Below, one piece after another: positions 1 through 10,890 of a DNA stretch of 64,000 nucleotides. Numbering within the stretch: the first letter of the stretch is position 1; each line of letters begins with the position of its first letter. Source of the stretch: Haematobia irritans. Lineage: Eukaryota > Arthropoda > Insecta > Diptera > Muscidae. The stretch is taken from the NCBI RefSeq assembly GCF_050003625.1, contig NC_134400.1:197855918-197919917 (forward strand), given 5' to 3'. The position numbers were made by a program, and so were the translations under genes. The notes under the pieces were generated by a model. That model was not told the origin of the DNA and made no database searches. It saw only the letters and a program-made list of their open reading frames with translations.

Positions 1-1555
1 TGACAAAATTTTTTATAGAAATATAATTTTGACAATATTTTCTATAGAGATACAATTTTGACAAATTTTTTTATAGGGATAAAATTTTGACAAAATTTTC
101 TGTAGAAATAAAAATTTTCTATAGAAATAAAATTTTGGCAAAATTTTCTATAGAAGTAAACTTTTGACAAAATTTTATTTCCATTGAAAATTTTGTTAAA
201 ATGTTATTTTTATAGAAAATTTTGTTAAAATTTTATTTTTATAGAAAATTTTGTCAAAATTTTATTTTTATAGAAAATTTTGTCAAAATTTTATTTTTAT
301 AGAAAATTTTGTCAAAAGTTTATTTTTATAGAAAATTTTGTCAAAAATTGATTTTCTATAAAATTCAATTTTGTCAAAATTATATTCTTGTAGAGAATTT
401 TGTGAAAATTTTATTTCTATAGAAGATTTTGTCAACATTTTTTTTGATTGGAAATTTTGTTAAAATTGTATTTTTATAGAAAATTTTGTCAAAGTTTTAT
501 ATCAATAGAAAATTTCCTCAAAATTTTATTTCTAAAGAAAATTTTGTCCAAATTTGTTTTTTTAGAAAATTTTGTCAAAATTGTATTCTTGTAGAAAATT
601 TTATTTCTATAGAAGATTTTGTCAACATTTTATTTTGATAGAAAATTTTGTTAAAATTGTATTTTTATAGAAAATTTTGTCAAAATTTTATATCAATAGA
701 AAATTTCCTCAAAATTTTATTTCTAAAGAAAATTTTGTCAAAATTTTATTTCCATTGAATATTTTTTCAAAATGTTATTTTTGTAGAAAATTTTGTCCAA
801 ATTTTATTTTTATAGAAAATTTTGTCAAAATTTTAATTTTATAGAAAATTTTGTCAAAATTTTATTTTTATAGAAAATTTTGTCAAAATTTTATTTTTTA
901 TAGAAAATTTTGTCAAAATTTTATTTCTGTAGAAAATTTTGTCAAAATTTTATTTCTATAAAAAGTTTTGTCAAAATTTTATTTTGATAGACAATTTTGT
1001 CAAAATTTTATTTCTATAAAAACTTTTGTCAAAATTTTATTTTGATAGACAATTTTGTAAAAATTTTATTTTTATAGAAAATTTTGTAAAAATTTTATAT
1101 CAATAGAAAATTTTCTCAAAATTTTATTTCTTAAGAAAATTTTGTCAAAATTTTATTTCTGTAGAAAATTTTGTCAAAATATTATTTCTGTAGAAAATTT
1201 TGTCAAAATTTTATTTTGATAGAACATTTTGTCAAAATTTTATATCAATAGAAAATTTTCTCAAAATTGTATTTTTGTAGAAAATTTTGTAAAAATTGTA
1301 TTTCTATAGTAAATTTTGTCAAAATTTTATTTTGATAGAAAAATTTGTCAACATTTTATTTTGATAGAAAATTTTGCCAAAATTTTATTTTGATAAAAAA
1401 TTTTGTCAAAGTTTTATTTTGATAGAAAATTTTGTTAAAATTGTATTTTTATAGAACATTTTGTCAAACTTTTATATCAATAGCAAATTTTCTCAAAACT
1501 TTATTTCTGTAGAAAATTTTGTCAAAACTTTATTTCTATAGATACTTTTGTCAAA
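1..1555 (+). repeat. 29-bp minisatellite array (orientation switch near 175)
   Basis: Tandem array of a ~29-bp AT-rich unit. The first ~174 bases read TTTTGACAAAATTTTCTATAG (minus orientation). From about 175 onward the array reads the other way, with frequent variants of the middle triplet (ATTTTTATAG, ATTTTGATAG, ATATCAATAG). The array runs off the left edge of the window. Apparent open frames here are only translations of the repeat. Confidence 0.93.
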
Positions 1556-1804
1556 ATTTGATAGTTTTGATGCAAGTAGAGAATGCTGATGAGGAATGTG
1601 GTAATTCCGAAACGTGCGTCCATCCAACCATCTTGCAGTCTATAGGGCTTTGCCCAAACAAATTTGACAAACATTCTTTTTCTCTGTTGGTAAAGCTACA
1701 CTTGTTTAGTTTAGTCAATGCATGGTTTTAAGCTGAAATAAAATAAAAATAAAAAAACAACAACAGTGCTTAAAGAACAAAACCAACAATAACAAAGCAA
1801 AACA
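1556..1804 (-). repeat. Module B interspersed repeat (copy 1)
   Basis: This ~245-bp non-satellite block lies between minisatellite arrays. Its reverse complement matches 61565-61760 closely, and parts match 10575-10890 and 13326-13650. Shared landmarks are GGATGGACGCACGTTTCGGAA, GGGCAAAGCCCTATAGAC and GCTTAACCAACAGAGGAAA. A purine-rich AACAACAACAG stretch follows on the right. I recognise no coding function; a 70-codon frame inside it is not conserved in the other copies. Confidence 0.75.
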
Positions 1805-2290
1805 AAATAAAATTTTGACAAAATTTTTTATAGAAATATAATTTTTACAATATTTTCTATAGAGATACAATTTTGACAAATTTTTTTATAGGGATAAAAT
1901 TTTGACAAAATTTTCTGTAGAAATAAAAATTTTCTATAGAAATAAAATTTTGGCAAAATTTTCTATAGAAATAAAATTTTGGCAAAATTTTCTATAGAAA
2001 TAAAATTTTGGCAAAATTTTCTATAGAAGTAAAATTTTGACAAAATTTTCTATAGAAATAAAATTTTGACAAAATTTTCTATAGAAATAAAATTTTGACA
2101 AAATTTGCTATAGAGATACAAATTTTGACAAAATTTTCTATAGTAATAAAATTTTCTATAGAAGTATAATTTTGCCAAAAATTTCGGTAGACATAAATTT
2201 TTGAAAAAAAAAATTTCTATAAAAATAAAATTTTGACAAAATTGTCTACAGAAACAAAATCTATCGAAGTAAAATTTTGAAAATTTTAAC
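1805..2290 (-). repeat. 29-bp minisatellite array
   Basis: About 16 units in minus orientation (TTTTGACAAAATTTTCTATAGAAATAAAA). Bases 1816-1980 are nearly identical to bases 1-165, including the same private variants, so this is a duplicated block and not just the same consensus. Confidence 0.9.
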
Positions 2291-3463
2291 ATTTAAATTA
2301 TATTAATTTAGTTTGGAAAAATGGTCCGCTGGAAAGAATGTTGGTCCAATTTTTGAAAAATGTTGGTCCAAAATAAATATTCAACCCTGATGCCATCCGA
2401 CCCTTACATTAATAGCAACGAAGACAAAGAATTATTCCAAAACATTTTATTTTGACGCATTTTTGGTCATGACTTTTATGATTTTGAAATTCCATTTTAA
2501 CGATTTTTGTTCAAATGTAGCTGGCTACACAAATTCCAGTGCCTTGTGCATCTTTCAAATTATAACTAGAATTGCGTGTGACTTCCTTACCTTTTTAGAA
2601 GTGTTGATGCCCTGATGTCAAGAAAAACCGTATCAACCAATGACAAAACTGACAGAAAAGTAGATTCCAGTGAATTTTGTTTTTTGTCAGAGTAGGCAAA
2701 AACTGTTTTTAACTCTAAATTGCATGTAAAATTTAAATTGTGTTTTTTTTTAGATTTTTTTTTTTTATTTTTTTTTTATCGTAAAAGGTTGAATATGCAA
2801 AATAGACACTGCTACTCTGTGTCGTTTAATGCGCTTCTTCTTCTGCTTCATTGCCACATTTGCAGCAAGTGGCCATTAATCAAAGTTAAGGTAGTCAATT
2901 CTGTCTGGTTTGGTTAGGTTCGCGGTAGCTTGTGTAGCATTATATAAAAAATTAGCGATTTAGGCATTTTTGAGAGACAATTAATCACCGCCAATGGTGG
3001 CAAAACAATTTGAATAAATCCCTCTTTTTCTCTTGCCCCAATCTATAGTCTCTTAAAATGCCAAGGAAGGGACCATTGCCTATAAGGAATTTGGAAAGCA
3101 AATTCAAAATTAAAAAAAAAAAAAAATAAAAATAATTATAAAACAGAACAATTGAGGTCTTGGGATATGTTTTTCACCAAGTGGCTCCATTTACATGTAA
3201 GACGAGATTCTGACGCACGTCAAAGAATGCCGGTTATGAAGTCTGTTTCTGATAAATGCCGCGGTTGTTCTTGTTGAAAGTGGAGTATCATACTTCCGAC
3301 ATAGGGTCTCATCGTAGCAGTACAAAGTATTTTACAGCAAACTATTTGAAAGGCTTCATCATCATAATGCATGCTTCTTTAAGTGTTTCTATAAATGTAG
3401 CAGCGTGAGCAACATTATATTCCATCAACGTATGTCACACACGGTTGCCACATGAGCCAAAAA
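2291..3463. other. Unassigned AT-rich stretch
   Basis: There is no transposon end, RNA gene or credible coding frame. It holds two short repeats of ATGTTGGTCCAA, T-rich and A-rich runs (around 2743-2780 and 3110-3130), and a fragment near 3440 (GGTTGCCACATGAGCCAAAA) resembling the GGTTGCCACTCGAGCCAAAA junction found inside family A. Frames such as 2720-2917 are dominated by T runs and have no support. Confidence 0.6.
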
Positions 3464-3950
3464 ACAAGTATACACAGTAGTAAGTTCGGCCGGGTCGAAT
3501 CTTAAATACCCACCACCATGAATCAAATATAATAGCTTTCTTTGAAAATTTCAGGGGGGTTTGATGACAGATATTTTCCCAAGCAGATCAGTTCAACCAG
3601 TACGCTTCCCACAGATAGATGTAAAGATTTCACCTATGAAGACTAGATCAGATTCTGAATTTATAAGAACCATGTTTTTGGTTGAGTTTTAGAGGAATCA
3701 TAAACATCTCTTGTACGTGTGCAAGAAAATGATCAAATAACGCCATGATTTGAAATCTATAATCTGTGAATTTTCATCTAAATTATTTAAATGACTACGA
3801 AAAGTAAAATCTGGAAATTTTCCATTCAGTTTCAAGAAATTTTCATGATCAGTACGCCTTCTATACCCTCAATAAGTGAAATCGGTCTATATGGAAACCT
3901 CACCAAATGGACCGATAAAACTAAATCATATACTCTTTGTTATGGGTCTA

Positions 3951-4460
3951 CGAGGGCAGTTCGGAAAGTTCTTAGCCTAGTACAAAAAGCGCGGTATAAA
4001 CAGAAAAAAGTTAAGTGTTTTGGAAACTTCCATCTCTGTTATGAATACATGTTAAATTTTGTTTCGATCTGGCAACTCTTTCATATAGAAACAGGTGTTC
4101 AAAAAAGACGCATCCGCAATTTTTTTACAATGGAAAAATTTGAAATGCGTGCTATCATGAAATATTTACATAAAAAAGGTTTATCGGCACAAGAAATTCA
4201 TAATGATATGGTGAATGTGCTAGGCGAAAGTGCTCCTTCATATGCAACAGTAAAAAAATTGGGTTGCTGAGTTTAAACGTGGTCGTACAAGCATTGACTA
4301 CTATTTTGAAGATCTTGAGGAAAACTATTTTAATCAAGGGATAGAATTGCTAGAAAAGTGTATTGAAGTTTCAGGAGATTATATTGAAAAATAAAAACAT
4401 TTTTGAAAAACTAACTATTCTCTTTCATTGATAGGCTAAGAAGTTTCCGAACCGCCCTCG
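3951..4460 (+). mobile_element. Internally deleted mariner element
   Basis: It is flanked by TA at 3949-3950 and 4461-4462, the mariner target duplication. The left end starts CGAGGGCAGTTCGGAAAG. The reverse complement of the right end starts CGAGGGCGGTTCGGAAAC, giving terminal inverted repeats of about 28 bp with two mismatches. Length is 510 bp against roughly 1.3 kb for an intact mariner. It is inserted inside family D and so is younger than that copy. Confidence 0.92.
4130..4394 (+). pseudogene. Mariner transposase remnant (N-terminus joined to C-terminus)
   Basis: Transposases of this family bind the terminal repeats and cut and paste the element. The frame opens at an ATG with MEKFEMRAIMKYLHKKGLSA, a typical mariner N-terminal helix-turn-helix start. 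After codon 42 one extra T in the run before GGGTTGCTGAG shifts the frame and creates an early stop at 4268-4270. One base over, the reading continues through WVAEFKRGRTSID and jumps straight to YYFEDLEENYFNQGIELLEK and a TAA at 4392-4394. That segment is the usual C-terminal end of a mariner transposase. The whole DDD catalytic core is missing. The piece is therefore both internally deleted and frameshifted and cannot encode an active enzyme. The broken parts, the TIRs and the TA duplication agree with one another. A 159-codon frame starting at 3791 merely runs into this remnant from flanking sequence. Confidence 0.88.
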
Positions 4461-7400
4461 TAAAATGCCAGTATATTTTCAATTTGTGGTAAATCGGATA
4501 AAAACTACAATTTCTAGAAACCCTAGGAGTTAAATCGGGAGTTCGGTGTAATGGGGGCTATATCAAAACATGGAAGGATACACAGAGTATTCAGCACATT
4601 TAATTGTAGTTCTAGAACCTAGACCCCAAATCGGAGGGCCGGTTTATAATGGGGCTATATCAAAAACTGTACCGATACTCAATATATTCGGCACACCCCT
4701 TTATGGTTCTAAAATACCACTAGATTTCCAATTTCAGGCAAATTGGATAAAAACTACGGATTCTAGAAGCCCAAGATGTAAAATCGGGAGTTCGGTCTAT
4801 ACGGGGGCTATATCGAAACACGGTCCGATAATCACCATTGTCGGCACATCTCTTTATTTATATAGAATACCTCTAGATTTCCAATTTCAGGCAAATTGGT
4901 CCTAGAATACCTCTAGAATTCCGATTTGAGGCAAATTGGATAAAAACTACGGATTCTAGAAGTCCAAGATGTAAAATCAGGAGTTCGGTCTTTACGGGGA
5001 CTATACCAAAACATGGACCGGTACTCACCATTTTCGACACACGTCTTTATGGTCCTAGAATACCTCAAGAATTCCGATTTGAGGCAAATTGGGTAAAAAT
5101 TACGGATTCTTGAAGCCCAAGAAGTAAAATCGGGAGATCGGTTTATATGGGGCTATATCAAAACATCGACAGGTACTCACCATTTTCGACACACGTCTTT
5201 ATGGTTGTAAAATACCACTAGATTTCCAATATCAGGCAAATTGGATAAAAACTACGGATTCTAGAAGCCCAATATGTAAAATCGGGAGATCGGTCTATAT
5301 GGGGGCTATATCAAAACATGGACCGGTAATCACCATTTTCGACACACCTCTTTATGGTTCTAAAATACCACTAGATTTCCAATTTCAGGCAAATTGGATA
5401 AAAATTACGGATTCTTGAAGCCCATGAAGTAAAATCGGGAGATCGGTCTATATGGTGGCTATATGAAAACATGGACCGATACTCATCATTTTCGACACAC
5501 TTCTTTATGGTTCTAAAATACCACTAGATTTCCAATTTCAGGCAAATTGGATAAAAATTACGGATTCTTGAAGCCCATGAAGTAAAATCGGGAGATCGGT
5601 CTATACGGGGGCTATATCAAAACATGGACCGGTACTCACCATTTTCAGCACACGTCTTTAGGGTCCTAGAATACCTATAGAATTCCGATTTAAGGCAAAC
5701 TGGGTAAAAATTGCGGATTCTAGAAGACCAAGAAATAAAATCGGGAGATCGGTCTATATCAAACATGGACCGGTACTCACCATTTTCGACACACGTCTTT
5801 TTGGTCCTAGAATACCTCTAGATTTCAAATTTCAGGCAAATTGGATAAAAACTACGGATTCTTGAAGCCCAAGAAGTAAAATCGGGATATCGGTCTATAT
5901 GGTGGCTATATGAAAACATGGACCGGTACTCACCATTTTCAGCACACATCTTTAGTTCCTAGAGTACCTCCAGGTTTCCAATTTCAGTTAAATTGGATTA
6001 AAACTACGGATTCTAGAAGCCCAAGAACTAAAATCGGTAGATCGGTCTATATGGGGGCTATATCACAACATGGACCGATACACCCCATTTTCGGCACACC
6101 TCTTTATGGTCCTAGAATACCTCTAGATTTCCAATTTCAGGAAAATCCGATAGAAACTACACTTTCTAGACCAAAACATGGACCGATAGGCACCATTTTC
6201 GGTACACTTTTTGATGGTCCTAAAATACCTCTAAATTTCCAATTTCACGCAAATGGGATATAAACTACAATTTTATAAGCCCAAGACCCCAAATCGGGAG
6301 GTCCCTTGTCATTGAGCTTAACATCGAATCGGGCAGCACTCAGTGATAAGATAGAAGTTCACCAATGTGGTACTCTGTTAGAAAAATATGTTTTTCATAT
6401 GTTCCGATATAAACAAAATGTGTTTCGGGCACGATTTTAAACCACAATATATTTAAGTGCGAACATGTAATTTTCCTAAACTAACACTAAATGTTTGGGA
6501 CATCTATGTTAATATGTTAGAATATATTATGTTTGGGGCATGAATGTTTCATAAAAATCATATGTGTGAATACAAACATATATAAATTTACAAATTTCAA
6601 CTAAACATACATATGTTGTGATATTTTATTCAAAGCGACAGAGAGAGTATAGAGAGAAATAGAGATGGAAACCGGGAGAGTTGACGAAAGATATCAATAT
6701 AACACAGCAAAAGAGTCAAAAGAGAACAATTTCTGTGAAACCGCTTGTATGTTGTTTCGGAAAACTGTTTTATGATAAGGCCAAAAATTTGATATGTTTA
6801 AGTCTAAATATTATTTAATTTGAATAAAGAGAATATACATTCTGAACCAAGAGAATAGACATTTGAAAAACAAACAGCTTATGTTTTCGCCTTGAGAGCA
6901 GCATTTTATGTATGTGTGGACATGTGTTTTGTTTATCATTTTGGCATTATTTTTTTCTTGGTTCGTTGAAAGAAATCAGGGGTCTTCATAAAAATAACGA
7001 AAGGGCACTATACTCTTTTTAGAGTTGGGACGGTAAAATGAAATAAGGAGGAAATAGTGAAAAATTACACAGTAAAATGTAAAAAAACAAAGTTTAGTTT
7101 CTCTTTATTAAAAAGTAGTCCACGAGGAGTTGACGGACACCATCAAATATAAAAGCGGGCATTAACTTCGACTTTTACAGCTAAAACAATTTAAAAAGTT
7201 TATTTTCTTTAAAATGAATTATTAAAGAAAAATAAAAGGAATTTTAGATCGATGGTGTTAAATGCTAGTAAAAAACTGTTCACTCCTAAATAAATTTATG
7301 TTTATATTATAAAATTATGTATGTATGTTTATACTCGACTCCACGTTCTTCTTTTGTTAGTTTTTGAATTCCTTCCAAATTTTAAAGTTTTGTACGAAAA

Positions 7401-7592
7401 CAGTTTTTTATTACAAGATTGTTATTTTTGCAATAAAAAATAATATTTTATCCAAAAATCATTCAATTTCGTTTATATCAAGCACTGTTACTGACTATAA
7501 ATCTTTAATAACGCACATTTCGATGTTTCATTTAAAAAAATTAATATAGTATAAATATAAATGTGTAAATTAAAAAAAAAAAAAAAAAAATG

Positions 7593-7663
7593 TTCGGTCG
7601 GAGCAGGGATTGACGACGACCCTTTGCATGCAAGGCAGACATGCTAACCACTGCTCCACGTGG
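7593..7663 (-). pseudogene. tRNA-like sequence type 1 (degenerate)
   Basis: On the minus strand it reads GCCACGTGGAGCAGTGGTTAG followed by GCATGTCTGCCTTGCATGC and then CAATCCCTGCTCCGACC. The GAGCAGTGGTTAG stretch resembles a tRNA A box. The expected B box is decayed here but intact in the homologous copy at 26647-26717. The cloverleaf pairing is too poor for a working tRNA. Confidence 0.55.
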
Positions 7664-7779
7664 CAAACAAATGTATGTTTCTGTTAAATAATGTTATGTT
7701 TGCATAGGCTCGTGGGCGCTGCAAACTATGCTATATAAATGTAACTTAAAACGATAATTATCTACTGGTGACTATAACA

Positions 7780-7851
7780 GCTACGTAGCCCAGTGGATAG
7801 TGTGTTGGCTTACAAACTGTATGGTCCTCGGTTCGATTCTCCGTGCAGGCG
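7780..7851 (+). pseudogene. tRNA-like sequence type 2
   Basis: This 72-nt stretch has a good A-box match, TAGCCCAGTGG at 7786-7796, and a B-box match, GGTTCGATTCT at 7830-7840. A CTTACAA stretch sits where an anticodon loop would be. Acceptor-stem pairing is weak, so it is a tRNA-derived RNA polymerase III promoter-like sequence rather than a credible tRNA gene. It is oriented away from the type 1 sequence 117 bp upstream. Confidence 0.6.
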
Positions 7852-8229
7852 AAAGGTAAAATTTAAAAAAAATTATAAAAGTGAATAATTTCTTCAACAT
7901 TATTTGTATTACAGAGAAAGGTGCCAATAACTAAAAAAATTCGTGGAAGTGAAAATTACGAGTATGTTAGGGAATGAGCACAATCGTGTTTGGGAAAAAT
8001 TCTTCCAAGCATATAATATTTTTGGCTCAAAATGCTTCCAAACATATAATATGTTCACATAAAACAAACATATTAATGTTTCGGCAGTATGCAATAATAT
8101 ATGTGCTTCCTGCAAAATATGTTTGGAACATATGTTAAAGAAGCGATTTTTTTTGAGGGTGTATCACAATGGACTGAATAGTCTAAGTGAGCCTGATACT
8201 TCGGACTGCCACCTAACCTAACATAACCT

Positions 8230-8512
8230 ATATAGCCCATCTTCGAACTTGACCTGCCTGCAAACAAAAGACGAATCTGTGCCAAATTTCAGCACGATAG
8301 CGCCATTATTGAAGGCTGTAGCGTGATTACAACAGACAGACGGACGGACAGACGGACATGCTTATATCGTCTTAGAATTTCTCCCTGATCATGAATATAT
8401 ATATAAACTTTATATAGTCGGAAATCGATATTTCGATGTGTCGCAAACGGAATGCATAACTTATTATTATACCCCCTCACCGTTCTATGGTGGTGGGTAT
8501 AATAATCTACCA
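8230..8512 (+). mobile_element. Truncated family A-like tail
   Basis: It contains AGCGTGATTACAACAGACAGACGG, a run of GACR repeats, ATGCTTATATCGTCTTAGAATTTC, a TA-rich stretch, ATTTCGATGTGTCGCAAACGGAATGC, and finally TTCTATGGTGGTGGGTATAAT. This is the GTCY/TA tail shared by family A copies, here without the preceding 153-bp units, so the copy is 5'-truncated. Confidence 0.75.
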
Positions 8513-8523
8513 AAATTTGAAAA

Positions 8524-9956
8524 AAAAAGTATATACGGCCTTAAGTTCGTCCAGGCCGAATCTTATGTACCCTCCACCATGGCTGGCATAGAAACTTGTA
8601 CTAAAGACTGTCATTCACAATCGAATTACTTGGGTTGCCGTAACACTTGCCGATGGCAAGGTATCTTAAAACTTCTTAACACCGTCTTCACAAATAAAAT
8701 TTTGACAAAATTTTCTATAGAAATAAAATTTTGACAAAATTTTCTATAGAAATAAAATTTTGACAAAATTTTCTATAGAAATAAAATTTTGACAAAATTT
8801 TCTATAGAAATAATATTTTGACAATGTTTTCTATAAAAACAAAATTTTGGTAGATTATTTTTGGCTCGAGTGGCAACCATGAATATCAACCGATATGGAC
8901 CAATTTTTGTGTGATTGGGGATCGGCTATATATAACTATAGGTCGATATGGACCAATTTTGGCATGTATATTAGCGGCCTTATACTAACACCACATTGCA
9001 AATTTCAACCGGATCGGATGAATTTTGCTCCTCCAAGAGTCCCCGGAGATCATATCTGGGGAACGGCTATATATAATTATGGACCGATATGGTCCAATTT
9101 TTGCATGGTCATTAGAGAACATATACTAACACCACGTACCAAATTTCAACCGGATCGGATGAAATTTGCTCAGATATGAGGCTCCGGAGGTCAAATCTGA
9201 GAATCGGTTTATATGGGTGCTATATATAATTGTGGCCCGATTTGGACCAATTGTTGCGTGTTTGTTAGAGACCACATTCTAACACCATGTTCCAAATTTC
9301 AACCGGCTCGGATAAATTTTGCTCTTCCAAGAGGCTCCGGATGACAAATCTGGGAATCGATTTATATGGGGGCTATATATAATTATGGACCGATATGGAC
9401 CAATTTTTGCATGGTCATTAGAGAACATATACCAACACCATGTACCAAATTTCAGCCGGATCGGATGAAATTTGCTTCTCTTAGAGACTCATCAAGCCAA
9501 ATCTGCGGATCGGTTTTTATGGGTGCTATATATAAAAATGGACCGATGTGGACCAATTTTCGCATGGTTGTTAGAGACCATATACTAACACAATGTACCA
9601 AATTTCAACCGAATCGGATGAATTTTGCTCCTCCAAGAGGATCCGCAAGCCAAATCTGAGCATCGGTTTATATGGGGGCTATACGTAAAAGTGGTCCGAT
9701 ATCGCCCAATACCATCCGACCAACATCAATAACAACTACTTGTGCGAAGTTTCAAGTCGATAGCTTGTTTCGTTCGGAATTTAGCGTGATTTACACAGAC
9801 GGACGGACGGACGGACCGACGGACATGCTTAGATCGACTCAGAATTTCACCACGACCCAGAATATATATACTTTATGGGGTCTTAGAGCAATATTTCGAT
9901 GTGTTACAAACGGAATGACAAAGTTAATATACTCCCCATCCTATGGTGGAGGGTAT
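8524..9956 (+). mobile_element. Family A element, complete short copy (A1)
   Basis: All landmarks are present in order: AAGTATATACGGCC..AAGTTCGTCCAGGCCGAATC, TACCCTCCACCATGG, a five-unit 29-bp minisatellite (8695-8850), the junction TTTTTGGCTCGAGTGGCAACCATG, 153-bp units from about 8895 to 9690, TAGCTTGTTTCGTTCGG, the GACGGACGGACGGACC tail, TATATATACTTTATGGGGTC and CTATGGTGGAGGGTATA. The inner 13-mers TACCCTCCACCAT and ATGGTGGAGGGTA form a perfect inverted repeat near the two ends. The frames at 8895-9179, 9366-9659 and 9672-9977 are translations of the units and tail, not genes. Confidence 0.85.
8695..8850 (-). repeat. 29-bp minisatellite inside family A copy A1
   Basis: About five units of TTTTGACAAAATTTTCTATAG.. 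in minus orientation, bounded on the left by family A 5' sequence and on the right by GGTAGATTATTTTTGGCTCGAG. This is the shortest array seen inside a family A copy. Confidence 0.93.
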
Positions 9957-10079
9957 AAATATACCAAAAAACTATAAAATAAAAAAAATTGTTTTGCAGA
10001 ATTTGATCTGATCCTAATACCGACAATTTATTTGAGTATGGCCAAAACAAAAATATATTTTTTTAAAGTTATTTATAGA

Positions 10080-10574
10080 AATATATATATAATTATAGAA
10101 AATTTTGTAAAAATTTTATTTCTATAGAAAATTTTGTTAAAATTTTATTAGTCTAGAAAATGTTGTCAAAATTTTATTTCTCTAGAAAATTTTGTCAAAA
10201 TTTTATTTATTTACAAAAAATCTGTCAAAATTTTATTTTTATAGGAAACTTTGTCCAAATTTCATTGGTATAGGGAATTTTGTCAATTTTTTTTTTTTAC
10301 AAAATTTTGTCAAAATTTTATTTCTGTAGAAAAATTTGTCAACATTTTATGTCCATACAAAATTTTGTCATACATTTTATTTCTATAGAAAATTTTGTCA
10401 CACATTTTATTTCTATAGAAAATTTTGTCAAAATTTTATTTCTATCGGACACTTTGTCAAAATTTCATTGGTATAGGAAATTTTGTCAAAATTTTATTTT
10501 TCATAGAAAATTTTGTCAAAATTTTATTTCTATAGAAAATTTTGTCAAAATTTTATTTCTGTAAAAAGTTTTGT
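10080..10574 (+). repeat. 29-bp minisatellite array
   Basis: About 17 units in plus orientation with variants CTTTACAAAAA, CATTGGTATAG and TCCATAC. Its counterpart in the tandem duplication is 12615-13325. Confidence 0.92.
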
Positions 10575-10890
10575 CAACGTTTTATTTCGCTTTTGTTTTT
10601 TATTGTTGGTTTGTACTTCAATCATATTTGTTACTTTGATCTCAGCTTTAAAACCATTGCGTTGACAAAACTTCAAGAGTAGCTTAACCAACAAAGGAAA
10701 ATCACGTTTGTCAATGTTTTTTTTTGGGCAAAGTCCTATAGACGGCAAGATGGTTGGATGGACGCACGTTTCGGAAGTACCGCATTCCTATTGGGCTTTG
10801 CCCAAATAAATTTAACAAACCTACTTTTCCCCTGATGGTTAAGCTGCTCTTGTAGTTTAGTCAACACAATGCTTTTAAAGTTGAGATCGT
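10575..10890 (+). repeat. Module B interspersed repeat (copy 2)
   Basis: It contains GCTTAACCAACAAAGG, GGGCAAAGTCCTATAGACGG and GGATGGACGCACGTTTCGGAA, then a second partial pass (GGGCTTTGCCCAAATAAATTT, TTTAGTCAACACAATGC). The right end, GTAACAAGAAATAAAATTAT, is the empty-site equivalent of the LINE insertion at 13651. Confidence 0.75.

Larger units (their letters stand above)
3464..6300 (+). mobile_element. Family D non-autonomous element with 153-bp internal units
   Basis: It begins ACAAGTATACAC..GTAAGTTCGGCCGGGTCGAATCTT followed by TACCCACCACCATG, a diverged version of the family A start. The interior is a tandem series with unit starts (GGCTATATCA) at 4653, 4806, 4998, 5151 and 5304. The spacing is 153 bp except for a ~39-bp internal duplication near 4890-4940 and one shortened unit at 4556-4653. 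Each unit contains a version of CGGTCTATATGGGGGCTA, ACATGGACCG and AATTTCAGGCAAATTGG. The GTCY/TA tail and closing ATGGTGGAGGGTATA of family A are not seen at the right end, so the copy is probably 3'-truncated by about 6300. It is interrupted by a mariner relic at 3951-4460. Open frames at 4570-4905 and 5910-6263 are repeat translations. Confidence 0.75.
6373..8161 (+). mobile_element. TA-inserting non-autonomous element with two tRNA-like sequences
   Basis: TA is duplicated at 6371-6372 and 8162-8163, and the flanks rejoin into a continuous LINE 3' end. The reverse complement of the right end reads CACCCTCAAAAAAAATCGC. The left end is poorly matched, but both outer arms share CATATGTTCC and AAACATAT motifs in opposite orientation. 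The core from about 7590 to 7960 is homologous, in reverse, to 26330-26730 of a second element. No transposase is present; short AT-rich frames such as 7364-7549 are unsupported. Homologous cores inside different outer arms suggest the core has been exchanged between element families or that the arms diverge fast. Confidence 0.65.
6303..8229 (+). mobile_element. LINE 3'-end fragment split by an insertion
   Basis: Bases 6303-6372 (..GGGCAGCACTCAGTGATAAG..GTTCACCAATGTGGTA) and 8162-8229 (TATCACAATGGACTGAATAG..GCTGCCACCTAACCTAACATAACCTA) read as one sequence once the 1.79-kb insertion at 6373-8161 is removed. The same 3' end, with an (AACCT)n-like tail, closes the LINE copies at 13651-14203 and 48849-49543. 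The fragment is 5'-truncated and has no coding capacity. Confidence 0.72.

Noticed and set aside
3791..4270. 159-codon frame as an intact gene
   Set aside because: Only its last ~46 codons match a mariner transposase; the upstream part is flanking family D and TIR sequence.
7780..7851. Functional tRNA gene
   Set aside because: Good A and B boxes, but acceptor and T-stem pairing are poor and the sequence recurs inside a mobile element.
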